From Deltaproteobacteria bacterium (GTDB lineage: Bacteria; Calditrichota; Calditrichia; RBG-13-44-9; J075): DNA of 40,753 nucleotides. The position numbers and the translations under genes are program-made. The stretch is from contig WYBG01000509.1 in assembly GCA_011526015.1 (NCBI GenBank), positions 1 through 40,753 on the forward strand, written 5' to 3'. Of the stretch, positions 26,829-35,005 are shown piece by piece; within the stretch, counting starts at the first letter, position 1; each line of letters starts with the position of its first letter. A model generated the notes under the pieces. It saw nothing but the letters and a program-made list of their open reading frames with translations, searched no databases and was not told the origin of the DNA.

Positions 26829-27611
26829 ATGGAAGGCATTCAGGTATCCACCCAGGCTGTGGGGGCGCATAGCCAGATTTCTATTATCAGGGTCGGGGGG
26901 TATATTGATACGACCACTTCTTCGGAAGTAGAGCGGGAGCTGAACAATCTTTTGAAGATGGGGAAGTATCAAATTATTATCGACCTGGGCAACGTGGATT
27001 ATATCAGCAGCGCGGGCTGGGGGATTTTTATCAGCGAAATCAAACAGATTCGGGAGAACAACGGCGACCTGAAGTTAGTGCGGATGATCCCGGACGTCTA
27101 TGAAATCTTCGAGCTGCTGGAATTTCACCACATTTTGGACGTTTACGATACAATCGAAGCGGCGATCAATAAATTCGAGGAATCTCAATACGTAGAAATG
27201 GTTTCCAGCACTCCCCGGGAAGCGCAGGACGCGCGCCCGGCCTTTTCCCCGGAGCCGGTGGCGCAGGGGCCTACCATCAGCCGGATGGATACCCCGCCTC
27301 GCGCGGAAGAACCCGCCCGCCCGCCCCGGGTTACCCCGGCGCAGGAACCGCCCCAGCGCCCGGCAGCTAAAAAACCGAGCATTCTCGACATGGTCAGTAT
27401 GTCCGTGGAAGATAAGATTCGCTATATTGTAGCCAGGAATCCCGACCTCGGCGCCTACCGGATTCACAAATGGCTGAATACCGCGGATTTCGGTTTCACC
27501 CGGGTCGGCTGGCTTAAAGTGCGTTCCTGGCTGAAAAAGATGAATTTGAACAGCCGTGATAAGCGGCGGGCGTTTGCCGCCAATTATCGCAATATGCAGA
27601 GCGGCGCATAA
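26829..27611 (+). CDS. STAS-domain anti-sigma-antagonist-like protein with transposase-type HTH C-terminus
   Basis: This is a 260-residue protein. Residues about 8-115 form a STAS domain of the SpoIIAA/RsbV type, with IIDLGNVDYISSAGWGIFIS. Ser61 aligns with the phosphorylated serine of SpoIIAA, while the preceding Asp of the usual D-S-S-G is replaced by Ser60 (S-S-A-G). Residues about 130-185 are a Pro/Ala/Glu linker. Residues 193-250 align without gaps with residues 728-785 of the upstream phosphatase (18 of 58 identical, including L-N-T and the R-x-A-F end), a winged-HTH of IS3/IS481 transposase type. The start ATG follows CGGAGG by five bases. By analogy it would be phosphorylated by the RsbW-like domain and dephosphorylated by the PP2C domain of its neighbour. 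Confidence 0.88.
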   Translation: MEGIQVSTQAVGAHSQISIIRVGGYIDTTTSSEVERELNNLLKMGKYQIIIDLGNVDYISSAGWGIFISEIKQIRENNGDLKLVRMIPDVYEIFELLEFHHILDVYDTIEAAINKFEESQYVEMVSSTPREAQDARPAFSPEPVAQGPTISRMDTPPRAEEPARPPRVTPAQEPPQRPAAKKPSILDMVSMSVEDKIRYIVARNPDLGAYRIHKWLNTADFGFTRVGWLKVRSWLKKMNLNSRDKRRAFAANYRNMQSGA

Positions 27612-27943
27612 AGATTTCAGTGAAGATTCACGGCGAGCCGGCCAATCACTGACGTTACGCATTTTGCCACATGGTTCGATAAACTCACCATGCAAAAGAC
27701 ACAGAGAACACGGAGTTTTAATCAATTTATGGTTTTTTTGCTTCTCAGTGCAGACTTAGGTTCAATGAATATTTGATTTTCTCTGTGACTCTGTGGCTAA
27801 TCTTTTGGCCTGCGTAACATCAGTTAATCATTCACCATTCTCGATTCGTCCATGCGTTAGCGCGGTTGCGCCGGAAATGTGAATGGAGAATGGTGAATTT
27901 GGAAGCTCGCTGCCATACCACCATCCATCACCGCCTCAATCCC
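27612..27943. repeat. repeat-filled gap before the DUF4159 gene
   Basis: There is no credible gene here. It holds a small CATGGT/ACCATG hairpin (27670-27692), a pair of CACAGAG-type arms (about 27697-27720 and 27778-27800) that resemble each other in inverted orientation, and an exact 13-base inverted repeat, ATTCACCATTCTC (27830-27842) with GAGAATGGTGAAT (27886-27898). Confidence 0.7.
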
Positions 27944-28609
27944 ATGAAGTTTCAAAACCTCGCGTATTCGATCATACTCGCCGGTTTGTGCCTGCAAGCG
28001 CCGGCTTTTTCCCAGTCCCCCGTCACCGTGGTGCGTATCAAATACGGCGGCGGGGGCGATTGGTACGGCAACCGCACCACCTTCGTCAATTTGTTCGAGT
28101 TTATGCGCCGGAACGCCGCCGTGGCCGCCACGGAGCGGGAAATCGCCCTGGGGATTTTGGACAAGGACTTCTACAAGTATCCCCTGGCCTATATCGCCGG
28201 GCATGGAAATATCAAATTTTCCGACGAGGAAGCTCGCAAGCTGCGGGAGTACCTGATCAACGGGGGATTCCTGTGGGCGGATGACGATTACGGAATGGAC
28301 CTTTCCTTCCGCCGGGAGATGAAAAAGGTTTTCCCGGAATCCGACTGGGCGGAGCTGCCCTTTTCCCATCCCATCTATCATATCAACTACCAGTTTCCCA
28401 ACGGCCTGCCGAAGGTGCACAAACACGACGGGGGGCCGCCCAAAGGCTACGGATTGTTTTTCGAGGGGCGGATGATAGCGTTTTACAGCTTCAATACCGA
28501 CATCAGCGACGGCTGTGAAGACGCTGAAATCCACAACGATCCCCCGGAAATTCGCCGCGCCGCCTTGCAGATGGGAACCAATATCCTGCTGTGGGCATTG
28601 TTACATTGA
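27944..28609 (+). CDS. DUF4159 domain secreted protein
   Basis: This 221-residue protein has a signal peptide (MKFQNLAYSIILAGLCLQ, cut after A-F-S). The mature protein is a DUF4159 domain: V-V-R-I-K-Y-G-G-G-G-D-W-Y-G, Y-I-A-G-H-G-N-I-K-F-S, LREYLINGGFLWADDDYG, FRREMKKVFPESDW and the H-P-I-Y-H-I motif. The fold resembles a ThuA/glutamine-amidotransferase-like domain, but no catalytic triad is assured. A longer frame from 27866 runs through an inverted repeat, so the ATG at 27944 before the signal peptide is preferred. It is followed 28 bases later by the DUF4175 gene; the two families are often neighbours in gene clusters with MoxR and DUF58 proteins, which are not seen here. Confidence 0.87.
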   Translation: MKFQNLAYSIILAGLCLQAPAFSQSPVTVVRIKYGGGGDWYGNRTTFVNLFEFMRRNAAVAATEREIALGILDKDFYKYPLAYIAGHGNIKFSDEEARKLREYLINGGFLWADDDYGMDLSFRREMKKVFPESDWAELPFSHPIYHINYQFPNGLPKVHKHDGGPPKGYGLFFEGRMIAFYSFNTDISDGCEDAEIHNDPPEIRRAALQMGTNILLWALLH

Positions 28610-28637
28610 CGCGGAATGATTTAAAAACGAGGAACCC

Positions 28638-31600
28638 ATGTCCCCCAAACCCGAAATCGACCAGCTTTACCAGGCCGCCTACCAAAAGCTGCGGAAGGTA
28701 AACCGGAATTATTACCTGCTCAACGCTTCCCGGGCGTTGCTGCGCCTGCTGCTGTTCGTGGCGGCCATGCTGTTTGGGTTTGCGCTGGCAGACATGGCCT
28801 TCGACCTGGCCGCCCCGCTTCGGATCGGATTCTGGGTTCTTTTAAGCGGGCTGGTTCTGTTTTTCTCCATTCGGGAAATTGGGCCCCACTTGCGCCGGGC
28901 GCTCCGGCCCACGGAAGCGGGTTTGTACGAGTTATCCCGCCAGATCGGCAGAAACGACCCCGTGGTGCAAGATTCCTTAGTCAATTTCCTGCAAATTTAT
29001 CACGATCGCGGGGTATCGGCGAATCCGCTCTTCAAAAACCTCTCACTGAAGCAGCTCTACGAAAAATTCCGCCATAGCAATTTCTACGGCATCATCTCCC
29101 TGCAAATTCTTCGCAAGCCGGCCAACCGTCTTTTGATTGCCGCAATGATATTTGCACTGCTGTTCATTATTTTTCCCGCGTCCATGAGCCAGGCGATTTT
29201 AAAGGTGCTCTATCCCACCCAATCATTCGAAAAACCGCTGCCGGTGACCTTGAAAAACCTCTCCGGCAACCTGACCGTGTTGAAAAACGAAGCCCTGCAA
29301 CTGCGCGGCGAATACGAGGGCGTAACCCCCCACAAACTCTGGCTGGTGATCCGCAATGAAGCCGTTCCGGGAGACTCCGCGGCAACGGAACGGTTGGAGC
29401 TCAGCGGAATTTCCGGCAAAAACTTTTCCTATGAGATGAATCACGCCAAAACCGGGTTCTCTTACTGGTTCGAGGCGCGGGTAGAAATGACCACGTTCCA
29501 GAACCGGCTGGCCCGCAGCGAAAAAGGCGTTGTAACCGTGTTAGAACGCCCCTTTATCCGGGAGTTGCAAGCCAAATTGATTTATCCCGCCTACACCCGC
29601 CTCCCCGCGGCGTTTCTGCCCCCCAACAGCGGGGAAGTGACCGCCCTGCGCGGCACCCGGGTAGAGGTGGAAATCGAAGCGAACAAAAAACTGGCCAAAG
29701 CCGCGATGTGGTTCCGGGACGCCGCGGCCCCCTCGCAAGACTCCCTCGGCCTGCCCCTAAGCGTGGCGGAAAACCGCGCCCGGGGCAGTTTTGTCGTTGA
29801 GAAGGATACCCGGTACCGTATCATCATCGAAGACAGCGACGGTATTTCCAACTACCAGCCGGTGACTTACTCGGTGTTTGCCCTCTCCGATGAAAGTCCC
29901 TATGTGGAAATTGCCCGCCCCGGCCAGGACCTGGATATTGGCGACGAATTACAAATCCCCCTGCTGTTGAACCTGCGCGACGATTACGGCTTCAGCCGGC
30001 TGCTGCTGAAGGGCCGCCACGTTCACGCCGGTTCCCGCGGCGATACCACGGAATTTACCCTGCCGCTGCCCTACCAGGCGCTGGACCCCAACCGCGCCAT
30101 CTCCGAATACACCTGGGACCTCTCTTCCTTATACCTTATACCCGAAGACTATGTAGAATATTTTGCGGAGGTGTGGGACAACGACGCCGTTACCGGCCCC
30201 AAGAGCGCCCGGAGCAAATCCTATATCTTGCGTCTGCCTTCGCTCATGGATATTCTGGAGCAAACCGAACAGGCCATGAGCGAGCAGGTGGAGGAAACCA
30301 AAGACGTCGCCCGGGACGCCCAAGAATTGAAGGAGAAACTGCAAGAGATCAACCGGGAGATGAAGCGGGAAGAGGAGCTTTCCTGGGAGCGCAAAAAGGA
30401 AATCCAGGCGCAGGTGGACCGTCAGCAGCAAGCCCTGGAGAAGTTAGAAGACATCCGCAAGGAAATTGAAGACCTGGCCAACCAGTTGGATAACCAGAAT
30501 ATGATCAGCCCGGAGACCCTGGAAAAATTCATGGAATTGCAGCAGATGTTCCGCGACCTGGCCTCCCCGGAACTGCTGGAAGCGATGAAAAAGCTCCAGG
30601 AAGCGCTGGAAAACGCCAATATGGAAGAGTTGAAAGAGGCCATGGAGCAGTTCCAGTTCTCCATGGAAGAATTCGAGCAGAAAATAGAGCGCACTTACGA
30701 GCTGCTGAAACGGGTGCAGTTGGAACAGAAAATGGATGAGTTGGCCAAAATGGCCGAAAAGTTGGCGGAGGAGCAGAAGACTATCAACGAGCAGTTGCAG
30801 AAAGAGAATTTGAGCGAGGCGCAGAAAGAGCAACTGGCCGATAAAGAAGCCAACCTGGAAAAAGATACCGGCTTTTTCGAAGAAAAACTCCAACAAGCTA
30901 AAGAGGAATTTCAGAAAGAAATGGCGGAAATCGCCAGCGAGCTGGAAAAAGCGCAGGAGTTCATGCAGGAACAACAACTCGGCCAGCAGATGCAGCAGAT
31001 GGAGCAACAAATCCGGCAGGGGCAGATGTCGCAGTGCCGGCAGAGCGGGCAGCAGTTGGAGCGGCAATTGGAGATGCTGCAAAGCATGATGCAGCAGGCG
31101 CAGCAGAACATGAACCGGATGCAGAAAGAAGAGCTGCTGCAAGCCATGCAGAAGGTGCAACAGGATCTGTTGCGCTCTTCCTTCCGGCAGGAGCAGTTGT
31201 TCGAGAAATCCGACCAGGCTGACGTGGCTTCCGCGCAAATTACCGACATCGCCCGCCAGCAGGCGCAATTGCGGGAAAACAGCACCCAGATTATCAAAGA
31301 GTTGATCGACATTTCCAAAAAGACCTTTTTCCTCTCCCCGCAGATGAGCCAGACCATGTCCTCCCTGATGCAGAACATGGAAGAATCCCTGGCGAGCCTG
31401 GAGAACCGCAATCCCAAGCGGGCGGCGCAGTCGCAGCAGCGAGCCATGGGAGATTTCAACCAGGCGGTCATGTCGATGCAGAATTCCATGAACCAGATGA
31501 TGCAGTCGAATTCCGCTTCCGGGTTCGAGGAGTTTTTACAGCAGATGCAGCAAATGGCCGGGCAGCAGGGGCAGTTGAACCAGGAGAGCATGGGGCTGTT

Positions 31601-32075
31601 GCAACAGCAGGGGCAGGGGAAAATGCAGCTATCCCCGGACGCCATGGCCCGCCTGGCGGCGCAGCAGGAGATGATCCGCCGCTCCCTGGAAAATTTGAAC
31701 CAGCAAATGGGCAACCGCCAGGACGTGCCGGGTCGTTTGGGCGAATTGGGCGAGGAGATGGAAGAGGTGATCGAAGAGCTGAAGCAGCAGAGATTGGACC
31801 GCAAGGTCATCGAGCGCCAGGAGCGCATCCTCTCCCGACTGTTGGACGCCCAGAAATCCGTGCGCGAGAAGGAATACTCCAAAAAGCGCCAGGCCGAGCG
31901 GGAAGATAACGTGACCGCCAAATCCCCCCCGCAATTGAAGCAGGAGCTGTTGGAACGCGAAAACCAGCTTCGCAAGGAGATGTTAGAAGCGCTGAAAGAG
32001 GGGTATTCTTCGGAATACAAAGAGTTCATAAAATCATATTACGAGATTTTATCCCGCCAGCCGAATAAGGATTAA
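28638..32075 (+). CDS. DUF4175 family large membrane protein with Gln-rich coiled coil
   Basis: This is a 1145-residue protein. Two N-terminal membrane segments (about residues 35-57 and 62-80) and a third at about 170-190 (LLIAAMIFALLFIIFP) anchor it. Residues about 195-530 are a β-rich extracytoplasmic region typical of DUF4175 (F-E-K-P-L-P-V-T-L, then L-I-Y-P-A-Y-T-R-L-P and D-D-Y-G-F-S-R). From about 537 to the end it is an almost continuous coiled coil, extremely rich in Gln, Glu, Met and Lys (for example QQMEQQIRQGQ, MQKVQQDLL). The strong bias explains the long antisense frames. It probably acts with the DUF4159 protein in the envelope; no enzymatic motif is visible. Confidence 0.88.
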   Translation: MSPKPEIDQLYQAAYQKLRKVNRNYYLLNASRALLRLLLFVAAMLFGFALADMAFDLAAPLRIGFWVLLSGLVLFFSIREIGPHLRRALRPTEAGLYELSRQIGRNDPVVQDSLVNFLQIYHDRGVSANPLFKNLSLKQLYEKFRHSNFYGIISLQILRKPANRLLIAAMIFALLFIIFPASMSQAILKVLYPTQSFEKPLPVTLKNLSGNLTVLKNEALQLRGEYEGVTPHKLWLVIRNEAVPGDSAATERLELSGISGKNFSYEMNHAKTGFSYWFEARVEMTTFQNRLARSEKGVVTVLERPFIRELQAKLIYPAYTRLPAAFLPPNSGEVTALRGTRVEVEIEANKKLAKAAMWFRDAAAPSQDSLGLPLSVAENRARGSFVVEKDTRYRIIIEDSDGISNYQPVTYSVFALSDESPYVEIARPGQDLDIGDELQIPLLLNLRDDYGFSRLLLKGRHVHAGSRGDTTEFTLPLPYQALDPNRAISEYTWDLSSLYLIPEDYVEYFAEVWDNDAVTGPKSARSKSYILRLPSLMDILEQTEQAMSEQVEETKDVARDAQELKEKLQEINREMKREEELSWERKKEIQAQVDRQQQALEKLEDIRKEIEDLANQLDNQNMISPETLEKFMELQQMFRDLASPELLEAMKKLQEALENANMEELKEAMEQFQFSMEEFEQKIERTYELLKRVQLEQKMDELAKMAEKLAEEQKTINEQLQKENLSEAQKEQLADKEANLEKDTGFFEEKLQQAKEEFQKEMAEIASELEKAQEFMQEQQLGQQMQQMEQQIRQGQMSQCRQSGQQLERQLEMLQSMMQQAQQNMNRMQKEELLQAMQKVQQDLLRSSFRQEQLFEKSDQADVASAQITDIARQQAQLRENSTQIIKELIDISKKTFFLSPQMSQTMSSLMQNMEESLASLENRNPKRAAQSQQRAMGDFNQAVMSMQNSMNQMMQSNSASGFEEFLQQMQQMAGQQGQLNQESMGLLQQQGQGKMQLSPDAMARLAAQQEMIRRSLENLNQQMGNRQDVPGRLGELGEEMEEVIEELKQQRLDRKVIERQERILSRLLDAQKSVREKEYSKKRQAEREDNVTAKSPPQLKQELLERENQLRKEMLEALKEGYSSEYKEFIKSYYEILSRQPNKD

Positions 32076-32161
32076 GAGGCGCGCATGAAGTAAAGATGCG
32101 GGGTATCCCTCCTTCAGGAAAAAAGGTAAACCTGAACGGGAGATACGGAAAACCCGGCCAA

Positions 32162-32227
32162 AACATCCGGGAGTTTTTGGAGAAACATCCGGGAGATTTG
32201 GGAGAAACATCCGGGAGTTTTTTGGGA
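32162..32227. repeat. three tandem 22-bp repeats
   Basis: Units beginning AACATCCGGGAG occur at 32162, 32184 and 32206, exactly 22 bases apart, each continuing with a T/G-rich tail. There is no spacer between units, so this is not a CRISPR array. An 85-codon frame across it (32096-32353) simply translates the repeat and is not credible. Confidence 0.85.
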
Positions 32228-32382
32228 AATCTGCGGTTAGCAAGGGCAATTTTCCGCCGCCAAAGCGCTTATAATAAATCTCTCCCCTTGAAAAAATTCT
32301 TTTCCCTCATTAGATTCAGCCAACCAGAGAAAACAAGACTATCTTTATCATAGATGGGCATTCACCTTAGAAATCCGAAATG

Positions 32383-32473
32383 TCTAAATTTAGAAACAAA
32401 AATGTTTCTACCGGTAGAAAGGCGATGGCCGTTCATGTTTCTAAGTATAGAAACAAGTTTCTAAATTTAGAAA
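32383..32473. promoter_or_regulatory. cluster of four TTTCTA-type palindromes upstream of the cassette island
   Basis: Four palindromes lie within 91 bases: TCTAAATTTAGA (32383-32394), TTTCTACCGGTAGAAA (32405-32420, perfect), GTTTCTA-agta-TAGAAAC (32437-32454) and TTTCTAAATTTAGAAA (32458-32473, perfect). All share the half-site TTTCTA. The last ends 50 bases before the GTTAGGC boundary of the first cassette. The rest of the 32076-32574 gap shows nothing coding. An operator array is the simplest reading; a repeat family is the alternative. Confidence 0.6.
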
Positions 32474-32574
32474 GTTTTTTGGGGTGTTTTAAATAAGGGA
32501 AGGGGTTTCCGTTTGAGTAATAGTTAGGCAGCAACAAAGTGGTTCCTCAGGGTTAATGTTACGGAATAGTAACC

Positions 32575-33207
32575 ATGAATAATGATGATTATAAAAATCA
32601 TAATTGGTTTAAAATATTTAAAAGTATCTACATACTCCTATCATGCGTACTTCTATTGTATTGTATTTCAATCTGGATAGAAGATCAATTTATGGACCAA
32701 TCACAAAAACAAATTGGTAAATACATTATAAAATGTGATAATGGTAAAGAATTCAATGCTAATTCGTTAGGAATCTATTCAACTACAATAAACGATTTTA
32801 CACAGGAAGAAGACACAAAAGCCAGAAAGCTTTGCAAATGTCAAGATCGTATTCTTAATTTTATTTTAAAACAAAGAAGCCTTGGTATTGATGATGATAC
32901 AATTTTGGAGCAAGTAACAAGAAACTTTTACCAAAAAGATGATCCTCCGTTATATGAGTATTTTAAAGAAAGAAAAGAAAATTCTACTTTGTTAGTAGAT
33001 CATCTTATTAATGAAGCGATCATGTATGTAGATAATCCAGTCAGAATAAATTATAAAATTAAAAAACAATATTTAGACAGACCTTTAATTGAGTATGCTA
33101 AAAAAGTTGGCTTAATTATTCTTGCTACTATGTTTGTTGGCGGATTGTTAGTAACGGTTTATGAATTATTGGGAAAAATATTGATTAAGATTGTTAGTAA
33201 AATATGA
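32575..33207 (+). CDS. two-TM membrane protein of unknown function (cassette 1, gene 1)
   Basis: This 210-residue protein has no family I recognise. One membrane segment lies near the N-terminus (FKSIYILLSCVLLLYCISIW, about residues 15-34) and another near the C-terminus (VGLIILATMFVGGLLVTVYEL, about 178-198). The 140 residues between are mostly charged and helical, with a C-K-C motif. Its base composition is very AT-rich with A/T-ending codons, unlike all chromosomal neighbours. It is followed 96 bases later by the HEPN-like gene in the same cassette and may be its membrane partner; that is inference from linkage only. Confidence 0.75.
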   Translation: MNNDDYKNHNWFKIFKSIYILLSCVLLLYCISIWIEDQFMDQSQKQIGKYIIKCDNGKEFNANSLGIYSTTINDFTQEEDTKARKLCKCQDRILNFILKQRSLGIDDDTILEQVTRNFYQKDDPPLYEYFKERKENSTLLVDHLINEAIMYVDNPVRINYKIKKQYLDRPLIEYAKKVGLIILATMFVGGLLVTVYELLGKILIKIVSKI

Positions 33208-33303
33208 AATAAATTTTAAAAGCCAAATATGCATAGAAATAAAAGACGAGTAACTTAGAACAGATATCTAACAATAACAACAATTCTGCAAGAGAACTAT
33301 TAA

Positions 33304-34299
33304 ATGTATTTTTTAACTGATCCTCTAATACAACATGCTCGCACTATTTATAAATCCATTCAAATTGACCGACCAGAAACAATTACTGGGAATAAATTAT
33401 TTGAATTATTTGGGCCAGGTAACATAAGAAACTATTCCGATAGACCACATGAAAGATTTAGTGATTACGAAACTTTATTAACTATTTTTCAAAATGATGA
33501 TATTGAGAAATACAGAAAGATCCATAAAGGCACTCCTTTTTATTTTCTTGCATGGACTGCATTTGAAATGAGAAATTATGAAAAGGCCTTATTTTATATG
33601 GACGCAGCAATTTCTGAAGATATTAAAAATACAGGAAATAAATGGAAAAATTATCCACCATATAAATTTTTAACATTGAGTAACTCAAAAAAGCAAGCAG
33701 CGAAACAAGTAGTAGAAAAAATTCGTGAGCTAATAATTAAAGAATTAAAGCGGTTCAATAGAACCTCAAATTTAAATCCCTTGACCTTTCAAAAATTGAT
33801 AAAAAAATTTGTCAAGGAATTAATCATTCATAAACCTTATAGAACAATCATTACGGCACTATATACATTTGTTTTAGAGTTTTCAGACAGATTCAAAGAT
33901 TTAAAATTACAAAGTGACAATGGCGGCTCTATAGAGCCATTTTTAATTCATCTATTTAAAGGCGGTTTAATATTTGAATCACTTTTAAAATACTGCTATC
34001 AATTGGATGATAATGGAAATCCCACAAAAACTTTAGGGTCTATTTTTAATACGACAAATTTCAAAAAGGATTTCAATAATAAGGTAAATACAAGTTCAAA
34101 TTCATTAAGAGAAATTGTAGATAATATTAAAGCAAATGATATTGAAACTTCTTTTAACACTGCCTCACAAATTAGAAACACAACTGGTCACAATTTAGTG
34201 TGGGATAATATTTTCGATACCCCATCAAACTATGAAGCGCTTTTTGAACAGCAGGTTAATGCGATTTTCTATGTCATTTCAGTAAAGTTTTTACTCTAA
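33304..34299 (+). CDS. HEPN-motif-containing protein of unknown function (cassette 1, gene 2)
   Basis: This 331-residue AT-rich protein lacks signal or membrane segments. The N-terminal part has a short TPR-like stretch (FLAWTAFEMRNYEKALFYMD, near residues 80-99). The middle is helical. Near the end a helical region contains R291-N-T-T-G-H296, fitting the R-N-x3-H (R-x4-H) motif of HEPN ribonucleases, followed by another helix (YEALFEQQVNAIFYVISVKF). HEPN domains occur in toxins and phage-defence proteins, so an RNase role is possible. The overall family is not recognised and only the motif supports this. It ends 34 bases before the attC site. Confidence 0.7.
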   Translation: MYFLTDPLIQHARTIYKSIQIDRPETITGNKLFELFGPGNIRNYSDRPHERFSDYETLLTIFQNDDIEKYRKIHKGTPFYFLAWTAFEMRNYEKALFYMDAAISEDIKNTGNKWKNYPPYKFLTLSNSKKQAAKQVVEKIRELIIKELKRFNRTSNLNPLTFQKLIKKFVKELIIHKPYRTIITALYTFVLEFSDRFKDLKLQSDNGGSIEPFLIHLFKGGLIFESLLKYCYQLDDNGNPTKTLGSIFNTTNFKKDFNNKVNTSSNSLREIVDNIKANDIETSFNTASQIRNTTGHNLVWDNIFDTPSNYEALFEQQVNAIFYVISVKFLL

Positions 34300-34333
34300 A
34301 TTAAACCGTAACAATATTTTTTTCTGCATAGTT

Positions 34334-34465
34334 GCCTAACTTTTGCTCAAGGCGACAGCAGGGCAACTGATGGAATTCAGAATTTTTAATTTACGCATTT
34401 TGCTTTGTGCGTAACTCAAAGTATGCGGCCCGCAAGCCCTGCTGCGCCTTAGCACCGCGTTAAGC
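34334..34465 (+). other. attC recombination site of cassette 1
   Basis: The site runs from R'' box GCCTAAC (34334-34340) to R' box GTTAAGC (34459-34465), 132 bp in all, within the usual attC size range. Inside the R boxes the arms TGCT-c-AAGGCG-a-CAGCAGGGC (34344-34364) and GCCCTGCTGCGCCTTAGCA (34436-34454) pair over 19 bp with just two bulged bases, C348 and A355 (34348 and 34355), like the extrahelical bases of attC. Unpaired spacers (TTT / CCGC) separate R and L boxes. The variable loop has its own hairpin (TTACGCA 34391-34397 with TGCGTAA 34408-34414). Confidence 0.85.
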
Positions 34466-35005
34466 GCCACACATCGACCATGGTATCGAAAGCATCCGAC
34501 ATGAAAGCCACAGGCGACCAGGCGACAATCCTTGCGCAGTATGCGGATGGACCGACCCAATTGGAGAACGCCATCAAGGGTTTGTCGGAATCCGGTCTCG
34601 ACATGGCGCCATCCCGGGGAGGTTGGTCAATCCGTGAAATCGTCCACCATATCGCAGATGGCGACGATATCTGGAAATCCTGTATCAAGATGGCCCTGGG
34701 GAACGAACAGGCGGAATTTCACCTCGACTGGTATTGGCCTATCCCGCAAACCACCTGGGCGTCGAACTGGGCCTATGCGCGCCGCCCTGTGAGTTCTTCC
34801 CTGGATCTGCTCAGGGCAACTCGAACACACATTCTCGACCTCCTTGCCCAGAGAGCGGACGCATGGGAGCGATCCGTCGAATTTCGCGAACCGAATGGAC
34901 AAATCACTCGCGTGTCCGTGGGATTTGTTGTGGAGATGCAGGCAAATCATGTCTTCCACCATATCAATCGAATTCTTGCCATCCGCCAGGAACATGGCGC
35001 TTAAC
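34460..35005 (+). mobile_element. integron-type gene cassette 2 (GC-rich, DinB gene), right end incomplete
   Basis: It begins at TTAAGC after the G at 34459. Its first ten bases, GTTAAGCGCC (34459-34468), are the exact reverse complement of GGCGCTTAAC (34996-35005), which is placed where its own attC should start and contains the R'' box GCTTAAC (34999-35005). No matching L' box and R' box (GTTRRRY) is found within the next 150 bases, so the far half of its attC is missing or degraded. The end coordinate is the last recognisable base, not a proven boundary. Confidence 0.7.
34480..35004 (+). CDS. DinB superfamily protein (cassette 2)
   Basis: This 174-residue four-helix-bundle protein is of the DinB/YfiT type, with the expected metal-site pattern: W-S-I-R-E-I-V-H-H-I-A-D (His56/His57) in the second helix region and N-H-V-F-H-H-I-N-R-I (His157, His160, His161) near the C-terminus. 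Members bind a divalent metal and some are thiol-dependent transferases or hydrolases; the substrate here is unknown. The start could be ATG 34480 or ATG 34501. Its GC-rich composition is opposite to that of cassette 1, as expected when neighbouring cassettes come from different donors. The stop codon lies inside the R'' box of its attC. Confidence 0.82.
   Translation: MVSKASDMKATGDQATILAQYADGPTQLENAIKGLSESGLDMAPSRGGWSIREIVHHIADGDDIWKSCIKMALGNEQAEFHLDWYWPIPQTTWASNWAYARRPVSSSLDLLRATRTHILDLLAQRADAWERSVEFREPNGQITRVSVGFVVEMQANHVFHHINRILAIRQEHGA

Larger units (their letters stand above)
32524..34459 (+). mobile_element. integron-type gene cassette 1 (AT-rich, two genes)
   Basis: The left boundary is G^TTAGGC (G at 32523). 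The right boundary is inside the GTTAAGC at 34459-34465. The cassette's own first bases GTTAGGCA are the exact reverse complement of its R'' box TGCCTAAC (34333-34340), as expected if it once closed into a circle with a standard attC. The 1936-bp body is far more AT-rich than its surroundings and carries two + strand genes, the first starting 52 bases after the boundary. No integron integrase lies in the window. Confidence 0.8.

Noticed and set aside
23950-27611. Transposase remnant fused by accident to the SpoIIE and STAS genes
   Set aside because: Both tails are in frame, comparable in length and similar to each other, each joined by a linker, with no DDE region or terminal repeats. That fits a retained domain better than a recent insertion.
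32162-32227. Possible CRISPR array
   Set aside because: The 22-bp units are directly adjacent with no unique spacers, and no cas genes are near.
32096-32353. 85-codon frame after the DUF4175 gene
   Set aside because: It mainly translates the three 22-bp tandem repeats and has no ribosome-binding site or recognisable domain.
33260-33272. ATCTAAC (R''-like box) between the two cassette 1 genes, suggesting two separate cassettes
   Set aside because: No complementary arm and no GTTRRRY box follow within attC distance; a single degenerate 7-mer is expected by chance in AT-rich DNA.
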